Of a stretch of 64,000 nucleotides of DNA, positions 46,723-55,557 are shown piece by piece (positions within the stretch are counted from its first letter, which is position 1; each line of letters begins with the position of its first letter). The notes under the pieces were generated by a model that saw only the letters and a program-made list of their open reading frames with translations, was not told the DNA's origin and ran no database searches. Source of the DNA: Bernardetia sp. MNP-M8 (GTDB taxonomy: Bacteria; Bacteroidota; Bacteroidia; Cytophagales; Bernardetiaceae); the NCBI RefSeq assembly GCF_037126285.1, contig NZ_CP147012.1, positions 4,941,001-5,005,000 of the forward strand. The letters are read 5' to 3'. The position numbers were made by a program, and so were the translations under genes.

Positions 46723-47610
46723 ATGAGCAAAATATTAATTACAGGTGCGACAGGTGGATTAGGAAGCAATGTTGCAGAATTTTTAAAAGAAAAAATTGAA
46801 GCTACAAATATTGCCGTTTTGGTAAGAGACAAAAGTGCTGAAAAAGCAAAACACTATCTAGAACAAGGCTTTGATGTTCGTGTTGCTGATTATGACAATT
46901 CAGATGCTTTAAAAGTTGCCTTTGCAACTATTGATGTGCTTTATTTTGTATCTGGAAGTGATATTAATAATCGCTTATCACAGCATGAAAATGTAGTCAA
47001 TGCTGCTAAAGAAGCTGGAATAAAGCATATTCTTTATACAAGTACAGTAAGAAATGATGAAACAGAAAAATCGCCACTTCATCTTGTTGTTGATGCACAC
47101 ATTAAAACAGAGGAATGGATTAAAGAATCAGGAATTACGTATACAATTCTTAGACATAATCTATATGCAGAAGTTGTTCCTATGTTCATCGGTTCGAAAG
47201 AGCAATTACAGCAGACCAAAACAGTCTATTTGCCTACTGGCGATGGAAAAACAGCATTTGCTCTAAGAAAAGATTTTGCTGAAGCAGAAGCAATCATTTT
47301 GAGTGAACCTGAAAAACATGCCAACAAAATTTATGAGTTTAATGGAAGCAAGCTGATAACATTTAATGATATTGCTACTTATTTATCTGAAGCAATAGGT
47401 GAAACTATTAATTATGTTTCTCCAACAGTTCCAGAATTTGAAGCGACATTAAAATCTGTAGGTTTGCCAGCCGAAATTATTGGCATGACAACAGGTTTTA
47501 GTTTGGGAATAGCAAGTGGCGAGTTTGAGAAAACAAAAAATGATTTGGAAACTATTTTAGGTAGAAAAACTCAAACTCTTTCATCATTTATTAAAGAAGT
47601 GTATAAATAA
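46723..47610 (+). CDS. NmrA/QorB-like NAD(P)-binding oxidoreductase
   Basis: 295 residues. The Rossmann motif GATGGLGSNV (G8, G11, G14) is at the N-terminus. Its sequence fits the QorB/NmrA branch: TSTVRNDETEKSPLHLVVDAHIKTEEWIKESG replaces the classic SDR catalytic Tyr-x-x-x-Lys. QorB reduces quinones with NADPH. It is divergent from an HxlR regulator, with a palindrome between them. The exact substrate is unknown. Confidence 0.88.
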   Translation: MSKILITGATGGLGSNVAEFLKEKIEATNIAVLVRDKSAEKAKHYLEQGFDVRVADYDNSDALKVAFATIDVLYFVSGSDINNRLSQHENVVNAAKEAGIKHILYTSTVRNDETEKSPLHLVVDAHIKTEEWIKESGITYTILRHNLYAEVVPMFIGSKEQLQQTKTVYLPTGDGKTAFALRKDFAEAEAIILSEPEKHANKIYEFNGSKLITFNDIATYLSEAIGETINYVSPTVPEFEATLKSVGLPAEIIGMTTGFSLGIASGEFEKTKNDLETILGRKTQTLSSFIKEVYK

Positions 47611-47629
47611 TGAGTTATATATTGAATTA

Positions 47630-47667
47630 TCAAAATCCTAAGTTTTAAAATGACTTAGGATTTTAAC
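47630..47667 (+). terminator. Rho-independent terminator
   Basis: AAAATCCTAAG (47632-47642) pairs with CTTAGGATTTT (47654-47664), just after the oxidoreductase gene. Confidence 0.7.
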
Positions 47668-47715
47668 TACTTTATTTGTGTATTTTTCATAAAATTGCTA
47701 ATTATTGGATTTACA

Positions 47716-48603
47716 ATGACTAGAAAAGACTTTTTAAAATCACTATTACTTTTACCATTATTAAGCACTTCCATGAAATTGAAAGAGTTAGATAAAATGA
47801 CTTCATCGCTGAGTAAGACAAGTAAAATGCCTGTATTATTTTTAGGTCATGGAAGTCCAATGAATGCTATTGAAGAAAACGAATTTGTTGCATCATTCAG
47901 ACAATTAGGAAAAGATATGGTGCGTCCTACTGCCATACTTTGTATATCTGCTCACTGGGAAACAAAGGGAACTTTTGTTACAGCTATGCAAAATCCACGT
48001 ACTATTCATGATTTTGGAGGATTTCCAAGAGAGTTATTTGAGGTGCAATATCCAGCTAAAGGAAGTCCTGAGTTAGCGCAGGAAACTAAAAAGATAATTA
48101 CCAAAACAGAAGTAAAGCTAGATGAAAAATGGGGACTTGACCATGGCGCATGGAGTGTAATCAAACATCTCTATCCAAATGCTGATATTCCTGTTATCCA
48201 AATGAGTATTGATTATTCAAAACCTGCTCAATATCATTATGAGTTAGCCAAACAAATAGCTAGTTTGCGTGAAAAAGGAGTTTTAATTGTGGGCAGTGGA
48301 AATATAATACATAATTTAAGATTAGTAGCTTGGGATAAATTGAATCAACCTTATGCTTTTGATTGGGCAACCGAAGCAAATGAAAATATCAAAAAATATA
48401 TCTTAAATGATGACCATCAAAAATTAATCAATTTCAAATCACAAGGAAAAGTGTTTGAATTAGCCATTCCAACTCCAGAACATTACTTGCCTCTCATTTA
48501 TACGTTAGCATTAAAAGAGGAAAATGACAAAATAGATATTTTTAATGATAAACCTATTGGTGGCTCGCTTACAATGACTTCAATAAAAATAGAAGCAAGT
48601 TAG
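47716..48603 (+). CDS. DODA-type extradiol dioxygenase (YgiD-like)
   Basis: 295 residues from ATG 47716. A class III extradiol dioxygenase fold is seen from PVLFLGHGSPMNAIEENEF, SAHWETKGTFVTA, TIHDFGGFPRELFEVQYPAKG, LDHGAWSVIKHLYPNADIPV and the final PTPEHYLPLIYTLAL. The histidines in these motifs are the probable metal ligands. YgiD in E. coli opens DOPA to a betalamic acid-like product, but the native substrate here is unknown. A short hydrophobic stretch after MTRKDF may be a signal sequence. An upstream in-frame TTG at 47695 is less likely. Confidence 0.9.
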   Translation: MTRKDFLKSLLLLPLLSTSMKLKELDKMTSSLSKTSKMPVLFLGHGSPMNAIEENEFVASFRQLGKDMVRPTAILCISAHWETKGTFVTAMQNPRTIHDFGGFPRELFEVQYPAKGSPELAQETKKIITKTEVKLDEKWGLDHGAWSVIKHLYPNADIPVIQMSIDYSKPAQYHYELAKQIASLREKGVLIVGSGNIIHNLRLVAWDKLNQPYAFDWATEANENIKKYILNDDHQKLINFKSQGKVFELAIPTPEHYLPLIYTLALKEENDKIDIFNDKPIGGSLTMTSIKIEAS

Positions 48604-48619
48604 AATGACTTTTTATAAA

Positions 48620-48662
48620 AAAATACAGAATACAGTTTTTGAGAAATTATATTCTGTATTTC
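48620..48662 (+). terminator. Terminator after the dioxygenase gene
   Basis: AATACAGAATA (48622-48632) pairs with TATTCTGTATT (48650-48660). It shares most of its sequence with 46142-46188. Confidence 0.65.
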
Positions 48663-48682
48663 TATTTCTTAGAAGTATAAAA

Positions 48683-48880
48683 TGAATAAATTTACACTTT
48701 GAAAAATTCACGCATTAATCAACAGGGTTAAAAACTGTTCAATTTATAATTCATAACCTATTTTTGAAAACATATCTTTGTGAAAAATCATAAAAGGTAG
48801 TTTTTGAATTGGACAGGGTTTTAACCCTGTTTTTATAAATAGCTAAAAATGTAAATTTATTTTTTTAGTCTTCCTTACTT
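48683..48880. repeat. Dispersed repeat, copy B, with flanked 64-bp centre
   Basis: The counterpart of 14321-14484. The centre 48740-48803 is inverted relative to copy A and is bordered by near-perfect inverted repeats (AACAGGGTTAAAAACTGTTC on the left; its complement, slightly varied, on the right). Confidence 0.85.
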
Positions 48881-48903
48881 TATAATCTCCATTTTTCTAA
48901 TTT

Positions 48904-50211
48904 CTATTCCCCGTCTAATCGTTCATTTTCAGATTTTGCCACTAAAAGAGAAACTGTTGCATCTCCTGTAACATTGACAACTGTTCGGCACATATCCAAA
49001 AGTCTATCTACTCCCAAAATAAGGTTAATTCCATCAGAAGGAATTTTTGCTTGTTCCAAAACAATAACAAGCATCAAAATACCAGCCCCTGGAACAGCAG
49101 CAGCACCCACAGAAGCCAAAGTAGCCGTCAAGACAATTCCAAGTTGTTGTACAATAGTCAAATCCATTCCGTAAGCCTGAGCGATAAAAAGAGCTGCAAC
49201 GCCTTGATACAAACTTGTTCCGTCCATATTTACAGTTGCGCCCACAGGCAAAACAAAACTTACAATTTCTTTGGGAACACCCAAAAATTTGTTTACTCTT
49301 TCCATCGTAACAGGCAAAGTAGCTGCACTAGAACTGGTAGAAAATGCCAAAAGCTGTGCAGGAGCAATGCCTTGAAAAAACTGCAATGGATTATAACGAG
49401 CAAAAATCATTAGCACAAGCACATAAAAAACAACCATCAAAAATAGTCCTAAAATTACAGTTAAGCAGTACAAACCAACTACTTTAAACAGTTCAACTAC
49501 TTTATTCAAATCTCCTTCTGCAAAATCTACAATCAGAAAAGCAAGAAGTGCAAAAACCCCATAAGGCGCAAAGAGCATTAGTATTTCTACTATTTTTATG
49601 ACCAAATCATTGAGAGCATCAAATCCTTTTTTGATAATTTCTCCTTTCTGAAAATCAATCATTACTAAAGCTACACCAAACAAAACAGCAAAAAATATCA
49701 CTTGAAGCATATTTTGATTATTGGTAGCTGCTGCCACAACATTATCAGGAACAATATCGATGATAGGTTGTAATGGATTTGATTCTTTTACAGCTAATGC
49801 TTTTTCTTTGCTAGATTTTGTTTTGGCTTCATATTTTTGAGCAAATTCGGCTCTTTTTTCTTCCGAAAATGCTTTACCAGGTTGAATTACATTTGCCAAG
49901 ACAAGTCCAATAGTAATGGCTACTACTGTTGTAATAAGATAAATAGCTATTGTACGAGTTCCTAAACGAGAGAGTTTTGAAATATCACTCATACTTGCAA
50001 TTCCTTGTATCAAAGAAATAAATACAAGAGGCATTGCAATCATTTTTAATGAGTTTACAAAAATCTTTCCCCATGGTTGAATCCAATCAGCAACAAAACC
50101 ACTCCAGCCCATCAGAACGGCACTTATTCCGAATACGACACCGAGTATCATGCCAATAATAATTTGCCAATGTAGAGCGAGCTTAAAAGACTTATTAGGG
50201 GATTTTTTCAT
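48904..50211 (-). CDS. Dicarboxylate/amino acid:cation symporter (GltP/DAACS family)
   Basis: 435 residues. Eight membrane helices and two hairpin loops. The serine-rich re-entrant loop LLAFSTSSSAATLPVTM, the NMDGTSLYQGVAALF motif for sodium and substrate, and DRLLDMCRTVVNVTGDA are diagnostic. It imports glutamate, aspartate or C4-dicarboxylates with protons or sodium. An insert of about 30 charged residues (AQKYEAKTKSSKEKALAVKE) lies in the region between helices 3 and 4. A TAnnTTTG element (50267-50274) lies 56 bp upstream. Confidence 0.95.
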   Translation of the reverse strand: MKKSPNKSFKLALHWQIIIGMILGVVFGISAVLMGWSGFVADWIQPWGKIFVNSLKMIAMPLVFISLIQGIASMSDISKLSRLGTRTIAIYLITTVVAITIGLVLANVIQPGKAFSEEKRAEFAQKYEAKTKSSKEKALAVKESNPLQPIIDIVPDNVVAAATNNQNMLQVIFFAVLFGVALVMIDFQKGEIIKKGFDALNDLVIKIVEILMLFAPYGVFALLAFLIVDFAEGDLNKVVELFKVVGLYCLTVILGLFLMVVFYVLVLMIFARYNPLQFFQGIAPAQLLAFSTSSSAATLPVTMERVNKFLGVPKEIVSFVLPVGATVNMDGTSLYQGVAALFIAQAYGMDLTIVQQLGIVLTATLASVGAAAVPGAGILMLVIVLEQAKIPSDGINLILGVDRLLDMCRTVVNVTGDATVSLLVAKSENERLDGE

Positions 50212-50266
50212 GAGATATGTTTGTAGTGTTTTAGGTAATTAGTTCATCTAGAATTAAAATATAATT

Positions 50267-50274
50267 CAAATATA
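50267..50274 (-). promoter_or_regulatory. Symporter promoter -7 element (TATATTTG)
   Basis: The minus strand reads TATATTTG, 56 bp from the ATG. Confidence 0.45.
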
Positions 50275-50385
50275 GTTGTGTTTCTCTTAAACAACAAATG
50301 AAGTTTGTTTTGGCTCAAAAAATAGTGTGAGAATAAACTCCCCTGACACTTGACTACCAAATTTGTTTTTTACTTTTATTACTTT

Positions 50386-51567
50386 CTATTTACAATATTC
50401 ACTCAAAGGCTTTGCAGCTTCTTGACTTCCATAACTGACAGCAATTTTCCAACTCTCACAAGCATTTTGTTTATCTTTTACCTTCGCATCTCCGTTATTC
50501 TCTATTTCACTTTCTATACCTGAAACTGGCTTTTCCCAAAAATAAAACCCTTTATAATACCATAAGTACGAATTCTTTGGATTAATTTCTATTGCTTTAT
50601 CTAAAAGTTCTCCCATTGCTTGATAGTCTTTTGTATTATGTTTGGCAACAGCTTTTCCAATATATGGCTCTACCAATTTTGGTTCTTTTTCAATAATTTT
50701 ATCAAAATACAAACTTGCTTTATCATAATCTCTCAATTTCTCAAGATACAAATCAGCAATATTCATGAGTACTCTTTGATTGTAGCCTCCTAAAGAACCA
50801 ACTATTTTATACTCTTCAATAGCTAAATAATATTCATTCATCAAGAAATAAGTATCTGCTATTTCATTATGGTATTTTGCTCTAATCTCTTTTTCACCTT
50901 TATCAGTATAAGAAAGTGCATTTCTGAAATAGCTAATAGCATCAGCATAATTCTTTCTATTCAACTGAATTTTTCCTAACAAATAATTTACTTCAGCATC
51001 TTCTTCTTTTTGTGTTTGTGCTTCTTCTAGTGCTTTATGGGCAGTTACAAAATCATTTGATTCTATGGCTGCTTTTGCTTCCTCTATATAGGTATTATAT
51101 GAGTAATTTGTCATGACATTCATCAGTAAATAAGCAAAAACAAACATTACAGCAAAGCCTAAAACGATATATAACTCTGTTTTTCCAAATTCGAAAGTTG
51201 GTTGTTTTTTTTGAGTAGTTTGTCTTCTTTGGTAAGTATAGCCTGTATCTCTTTGTGTATTCTGATGTGTATTCTGATTAGAAGAGTCAGAATAGTTCCC
51301 ACTTGATGTATATTGTTTATAATATTGTTGTCTTCTTGCACTTTCAAACTCTAATTCATTATCATACCTTGACTTTTTAATAGGGTCAGAAAGAACTTGA
51401 TAGGCTTCATTTATTAATTTGAATCGCTCTTCTGCTAGTTGTGCTTCTTGAGGAGTTGCTGCATTTCTATCTGGATGAAACTTTAAAGCCTGTTTTTTGT
51501 AGGCAGATTTTATTTCTTGTAAAGTGGCTGTTTTTGTGATGCCTAATAAATCGTAGTAATTACTCAT
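50386..51567 (-). CDS. Membrane-anchored DnaJ-TPR protein
   Basis: 393 residues. The N-terminal J domain (3-72) includes HPD at 31-33, so it should stimulate an Hsp70 (DnaK). A Ser/Thr/Gln-rich linker is followed by one membrane helix (about 132-150) and then about five TPR repeats (155-380). There is no glycine-phenylalanine region or zinc-finger domain, so it is not DnaJ itself. A chaperone-recruiting role at the membrane is inference. A TAnnTTTG element stands at 51618-51625. Confidence 0.85.
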   Translation of the reverse strand: MSNYYDLLGITKTATLQEIKSAYKKQALKFHPDRNAATPQEAQLAEERFKLINEAYQVLSDPIKKSRYDNELEFESARRQQYYKQYTSSGNYSDSSNQNTHQNTQRDTGYTYQRRQTTQKKQPTFEFGKTELYIVLGFAVMFVFAYLLMNVMTNYSYNTYIEEAKAAIESNDFVTAHKALEEAQTQKEEDAEVNYLLGKIQLNRKNYADAISYFRNALSYTDKGEKEIRAKYHNEIADTYFLMNEYYLAIEEYKIVGSLGGYNQRVLMNIADLYLEKLRDYDKASLYFDKIIEKEPKLVEPYIGKAVAKHNTKDYQAMGELLDKAIEINPKNSYLWYYKGFYFWEKPVSGIESEIENNGDAKVKDKQNACESWKIAVSYGSQEAAKPLSEYCK

Positions 51568-51617
51568 GTTTTATTAATATATTTTCGCTTTAATTCTGTT
51601 TTGTACTATTTATTACT

Positions 51618-51625
51618 CAAATCTA
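51618..51625 (-). promoter_or_regulatory. DnaJ-TPR gene promoter -7 element (TAGATTTG)
   Basis: The minus strand reads TAGATTTG, 51 bp upstream of the start. Confidence 0.45.
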
Positions 51626-51798
51626 CAAACACTTTTTCCTCTTTTGTAGTTTTAAAAAGAACGGTTGTAAGAGAAATAAATTTTTGAGATAATAAAATTC
51701 AATTTATTATGCCTTAAATTTTATCTCAAAACTAATTTATTCCTATCTTTATTTCTTATCAAGAATAAAGAAATTTTTTCATCTTAAACTCACTTTTT

Positions 51799-52761
51799 AT
51801 GTCCTATTTCAAAATGATTTTAGCAAAAATAATAAACTTCAATTTATTTACAGTTAATCACTTCTACAAAAGAAGAGTTTTACTTTTATTATTAGGCTTT
51901 TTTATTACTTCAAACTTTGCTTTTGCACAGAAGAAGGCTGTTGTTCTCTCAGAAACTACTCAAACTAACAAAATGGCTTATTTTGCAGGTTCATTTGACC
52001 AGTTGCAAGAGGAAGGAAAAAAGAAAGACAAACCTTATTTTGTTTTTGTTCATGCCAAAAACAACAAATTTGATTCAGTTACTTTTGCTAACCAATATGT
52101 TCAGACCTACGTGAAAAAACGTTATATAGCTCAAAAACTACAAGCTCCTTCATTATATGCAGATTATGTAGTTAAAAAATATGAAGTGAAGAGCTTTCCT
52201 CAAATTTTGGTTTTTACACCTCAAGGAAAATTAGTTGATAGAATTACATCCTATCTAAGTCCGAAACAAATGATTGCTCGTTTGAAGCTCCATGAAGACA
52301 AAAAAGGTTCTTCAGATGACCGTATTTCTGCTTTTGCAAAAGCTGCCGACCCAGAACTTTCATTGAAATTACAAACAGAAGGTGAAATTCAGGAAGTATA
52401 TCATTTTAGTATTCGTCCGTATGGTGTAGAAGAAAAAACTATTGGTATTCAATTGGGTGTTTTTGAAAATTATCAAAATTTGGTAAATAATGTTGCTGAA
52501 TTAGAAGTACACTGGCACGATAACATTTTGGTAACTTTTGTAGAAGTAGATGGAAAAATGTTGTACAGATTACTTCTAGGACCTTTTTATAGTTACGAAC
52601 ATGCCGAAGTTTATAACAGAAATTTAAAAGAAAAAATGGGATTGCGTGGTATTTTGGTGAGTTTAGAAGATTTTGATCCAATTACAGAGGATAACAAATC
52701 TAAATATCTATTAAAAAATATAGAAACGCCTGTGGAAAGCGAAAACCCTAACAAAAGATAA
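51799..52761 (+). CDS. Exported thioredoxin-fold and SPOR-domain protein
   Basis: 320 residues. The N-terminal hydrophobic segment (about 26-44) ends at a probable signal cleavage site (NFAFAQ). Residues 60-170 look like a thioredoxin fold: KKKDKPYFVFVHAKNN, then VVKKYEVKSFPQILVFTPQGKLVD with the cis-proline loop. The CxxC active site is missing, so redox activity is unlikely. The C-terminal 80 residues (TIGIQLGVFENYQNL ... YRLLLGPFYSYEHAEVY) resemble a SPOR domain, which binds denuded septal peptidoglycan. It may therefore act near division sites. Confidence 0.75.
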   Translation: MSYFKMILAKIINFNLFTVNHFYKRRVLLLLLGFFITSNFAFAQKKAVVLSETTQTNKMAYFAGSFDQLQEEGKKKDKPYFVFVHAKNNKFDSVTFANQYVQTYVKKRYIAQKLQAPSLYADYVVKKYEVKSFPQILVFTPQGKLVDRITSYLSPKQMIARLKLHEDKKGSSDDRISAFAKAADPELSLKLQTEGEIQEVYHFSIRPYGVEEKTIGIQLGVFENYQNLVNNVAELEVHWHDNILVTFVEVDGKMLYRLLLGPFYSYEHAEVYNRNLKEKMGLRGILVSLEDFDPITEDNKSKYLLKNIETPVESENPNKR

Positions 52762-53064
52762 TTTTTTTTTTATAGAAAATAAAAAAATAAAGTTTGAACT
52801 TATTTAAAATCCTATTGAGTGATTTATCGAATTATCGAAGATTACTCAGTAGGATTTTGCAATTCTAGCTATTCTTAAATAATTTATAAACAATTAAAAA
52901 ACAGCAATTTGTCTTTGAAACATCTAAAACGAACAGATTTATTTTTAGAAAAAAACATTAAAAACCACACAACAAAACGATTTTTATCTTAATTTTACAT
53001 TATTCTCTTACTCAGAAGAGTATTTTTCAAGAGAAACCTAAAATACAGATATTAAAGCTAGAAT
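52762..53064. other. Intergenic region, 303 bp
   Basis: A terminator hairpin at 52806-52858 follows the upstream gene. The rest is AT-rich with no gene recognised. Confidence 0.5.
52806..52859 (+). terminator. Rho-independent terminator
   Basis: AAAATCCTATTGAGT pairs with ACTCAGTAGGATTTT. The loop contains a second small stem (TCGAATTATCGA). Confidence 0.6.
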
Positions 53065-53568
53065 ATGAAAGAATTTGGACAAAAGTCTGATAAAGAATCA
53101 ATTACTGATTTTTCATTATTATATAAAAATAAAGAACAAGCTATTCAAAAACGAATAGAGTTGTTGTATAAAAGTATGTCTTTTTCGGAAGGCATAGAAC
53201 CAAACTGGTCAAACTTTCATGACTGTTTTACAAGTAGCGCACAATTTATCAATGCAAACCTTGATGCACCTATGTTTTTAGATGTTCGTACATTTGCACA
53301 AGTATTACAGAGTCAGATAGAACAAAATGACATTCCTCAACTTTTTACACAAGAGATTTCACATCGTACACAGATTTTTGGAAAAATTGCACAACGTTTC
53401 AGTATTTTTACCAACAAAATTGAATTAGACGGAGAACCAACCACAAAAGGAATAAATAGTATTCAACTTATTTGTGCAAAAGGAAATTGGCTTATTCAGT
53501 CTATTTCTTGGTATAACGAACGTAGTGATGACAAAATCCCCAATCATTTATTAGAGATATTGAAATAA
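53065..53568 (+). CDS. NTF2-like protein, unknown
   Basis: 167 residues, soluble. The layout of an N-terminal helix pair, a long helix and curved strands (FSIFTNKIELDGEPTTKGINSIQLICAKGNWLIQSISWYNE) looks like the NTF2/SnoaL-like fold. No catalytic residue is recognisable. It ends 2 bp before a convergent gene. Confidence 0.65.
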   Translation: MKEFGQKSDKESITDFSLLYKNKEQAIQKRIELLYKSMSFSEGIEPNWSNFHDCFTSSAQFINANLDAPMFLDVRTFAQVLQSQIEQNDIPQLFTQEISHRTQIFGKIAQRFSIFTNKIELDGEPTTKGINSIQLICAKGNWLIQSISWYNERSDDKIPNHLLEILK

Positions 53569-53570
53569 TT

Positions 53571-54419
53571 TTATAATTGCACATGCACATGGTCATCATG
53601 TCTAGCAGCTTTACAGCCGTGAAAACGCCATTTGGGAGATGTAATATTGAAACGATTTTTAAGATGTGGTTCTAAAAAAAATTTCTTTAAAGATTTTTCT
53701 TTTATGATTAGCTTCATCAAATAATTTGTTCGTTCTGCATCAAAAGAATAGTCTTCTTTATGGCTATAAATTTTGGCATATTTTCCTATATCATAATACC
53801 AACTTTGTTTTAAACATATTGCTGGCTGATTTATTTCCCCTTTTTGTGGCTCTTCATAAATACCATAACCCGAAAAAGAAGGCTTTTCATGTGTCGGTTT
53901 GCCTGTTTCCTTATCCAAATAAAAAAAACTCAAATCTATTTTTTTTCCGTCGTTATGGCTAATATGTGGTAGAAGAGGAAAACCTGTATAAAAAGGAAAA
54001 TTAGCATCTAAATACCTTACTTTTGAATTTGGATATTTTTTATCAAAATCTTTTCCTATTCTAAATAAGGCTTCTTTAAGCTGTGGTTTTACATAATGCC
54101 TATTCAAAATACATGTCCAAATGGTGGTAGGTTGAAGATTACTTTCTTCAAAAATGGGAAGTGCTACTCGGTTACTATATTTTTCAGAAGCTAGAGGAAT
54201 AATTGCAAAAGTAGCAAATAGATAAAATGCAAGAAAGTAAAGCAACTTTATTTTGAAATAATTGAAATAATTGAAATAATGCTTTTTCTTTTTTTTGTAA
54301 CCAAAAATAGTTAGTTGTAACCAACAGATAATCCAAATAATACCTCCAATTTGAGTAAGAACTGTCAAAAAAATGACTAACAAAATTTGTAAACTAAAAG
54401 AAATTATTTTTTTAAACAT
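53571..54419 (-). CDS. Candidate LAS-type murein peptidase with membrane anchor
   Basis: 282 residues. Two hydrophobic segments (about 7-40 and 58-76) are followed by an external domain. It holds a zinc-site pattern like LAS (VanY/MepA) peptidases: HISHNDGKKIDL with H155 and D162 seven residues apart, and a C-terminal RHDDHVHVQL with H277 and H279. LAS enzymes cut peptide bonds in peptidoglycan. The overall similarity is low, and the assignment rests on these spacings. It is convergent with the NTF2-like gene. Confidence 0.55.
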   Translation of the reverse strand: MFKKIISFSLQILLVIFLTVLTQIGGIIWIICWLQLTIFGYKKKKKHYFNYFNYFKIKLLYFLAFYLFATFAIIPLASEKYSNRVALPIFEESNLQPTTIWTCILNRHYVKPQLKEALFRIGKDFDKKYPNSKVRYLDANFPFYTGFPLLPHISHNDGKKIDLSFFYLDKETGKPTHEKPSFSGYGIYEEPQKGEINQPAICLKQSWYYDIGKYAKIYSHKEDYSFDAERTNYLMKLIIKEKSLKKFFLEPHLKNRFNITSPKWRFHGCKAARHDDHVHVQL

Positions 54420-54524
54420 AAGATTTTAACAATAGTCTGTTTAGGGTTTAAAACACTAAAGCTTCATATTTGGGATTATTTATGTGGTGTTTGGGATTTA
54501 TACTGAACAATTAAAAAATCATAT

Positions 54525-54779
54525 TTAGTAGTAATTAATTTTGGTATAACCTTGTAAAACTTTACAACTATGAGCTAATTTAAAGTAGTTCAAATCTGTA
54601 TTTTTAATATCAACTTTGCCATCAGGTTGTTTTGGCTCTCTTCTAAATAAATATCTTAGATAAGCATCATCTCTAAGTCTTGAAACAAGGCAAATGTTTG
54701 TTTTTACTGAGACATTTTCTATAAAGTGATATTTAGAAAAACACGCATCTACACATCCATAAACACTAAGTTTTGGCAT
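54525..54779 (-). pseudogene. Transposase fragment (DDE type)
   Basis: 84 codons including VSRLRDDAYLRYLFRREPKQPDGKVDI, which resembles the middle of IS4-type transposases. Both ends of the enzyme are missing and it lies beside a MITE, so it is a remnant rather than a gene. No start signal was recognised. Confidence 0.6.
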
Positions 54780-54804
54780 TCATTACTATTGCTTTAATTA
54801 CAAA

Positions 54805-54906
54805 CTGATATTACGCAGTTTAGTGTTCTGTGTGCCACAGAACACGGATTTAGTTTTTTTCAACCCTGCTCTGTGGCACACAGAGCAGCCTTTTGCGTAA
54901 CATCAG
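54805..54906. mobile_element. 102-bp MITE with 7-bp target duplication
   Basis: The ends are CTGATATTACGCA (54805-54817) and the complement of CTGATGTTACGCA (54894-54906), 12 of 13 matching. TTACAAA stands directly outside at 54798-54804 and 54907-54913. Inside are two hairpins: GTGTTCTGTG-TGC-CACAGAACAC and CTGCTCTGTG-GCA-CACAGAGCAG. Confidence 0.85.
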
Positions 54907-54915
54907 TTACAAACG

Positions 54916-54958
54916 AAAAAATCACTTCTTTAGCTTAAAAAAGTGATTTTGATTTTTA
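54916..54958. terminator. Bidirectional terminator
   Basis: AAAATCACTT pairs with AAGTGATTTT around TTTAGCTTAAA, with A and T runs at the sides. It probably ends the minus-strand lipoprotein-like gene at 54990. Confidence 0.65.
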
Positions 54959-54989
54959 CAGAAATTGAATGTATTTGATAATTTCTATT

Positions 54990-55442
54990 TTAGTTATTCA
55001 CTATTTCAATGGAAATAATTTTGATTGGCTCACTTGGTCCAGGGTATGCAAGACAAATAACTATATCATCATAACGATTATCTTTTTTAGCATACTGATA
55101 ATGAATTTTCAAACTCATTTTGTCTTTTATTTCCATATTTTCAATATCGGCTTTTGCATACTCATCTAAAGAATAGGGTTGTAAATAAGTATTTGAGCCA
55201 TCATTAAACCAAAGATTATCCCATACACCTACTCCACAAACTACTTGTTCGACCACTACATCAGCTGTCATAACAATTTCGCATTCATCAATAGGAGGGT
55301 CACAGCCTTGGTCATCACACTGGAAAGCAGAAAAAGCAAGTAAAACTCCTAGTGCAAAAACATAAAAAGGAAAATTGATAGAAAAAGCATTCTTAGCAGA
55401 ATTAGCAATTTCTTGTCTAGAATTGAAATTTAATTTTAACAT
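54990..55442 (-). CDS. Small exported or lipid-anchored protein, unknown
   Basis: 150 residues. A hydrophobic segment (about 25-40, FPFYVFALGVLLAFSAFQC) ends in a cysteine that may be a lipobox. Several cysteines follow (CDDQGCDPPIDEC, VVCGVG), which could form disulfides. Mature part of about 110 residues, rich in Asp/Glu, beta-type. No family recognised. Confidence 0.6.
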   Translation of the reverse strand: MLKLNFNSRQEIANSAKNAFSINFPFYVFALGVLLAFSAFQCDDQGCDPPIDECEIVMTADVVVEQVVCGVGVWDNLWFNDGSNTYLQPYSLDEYAKADIENMEIKDKMSLKIHYQYAKKDNRYDDIVICLAYPGPSEPIKIISIEIVNN

Positions 55443-55557
55443 AAGTTGTAAGAATTAATAGTAATAGAATTTTTGAGTGAAATTATTTTTCTTGTTGGAG
55501 TTGTTATTTTCTATACGTAATTCTTTTTCAATATGTCGCAATAATTTTTGATGTTTT

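Noticed and set aside
54525..54779. Small intact gene of 84 residues
   Set aside because: The sequence resembles the middle of a DDE transposase and lies next to a mobile element.
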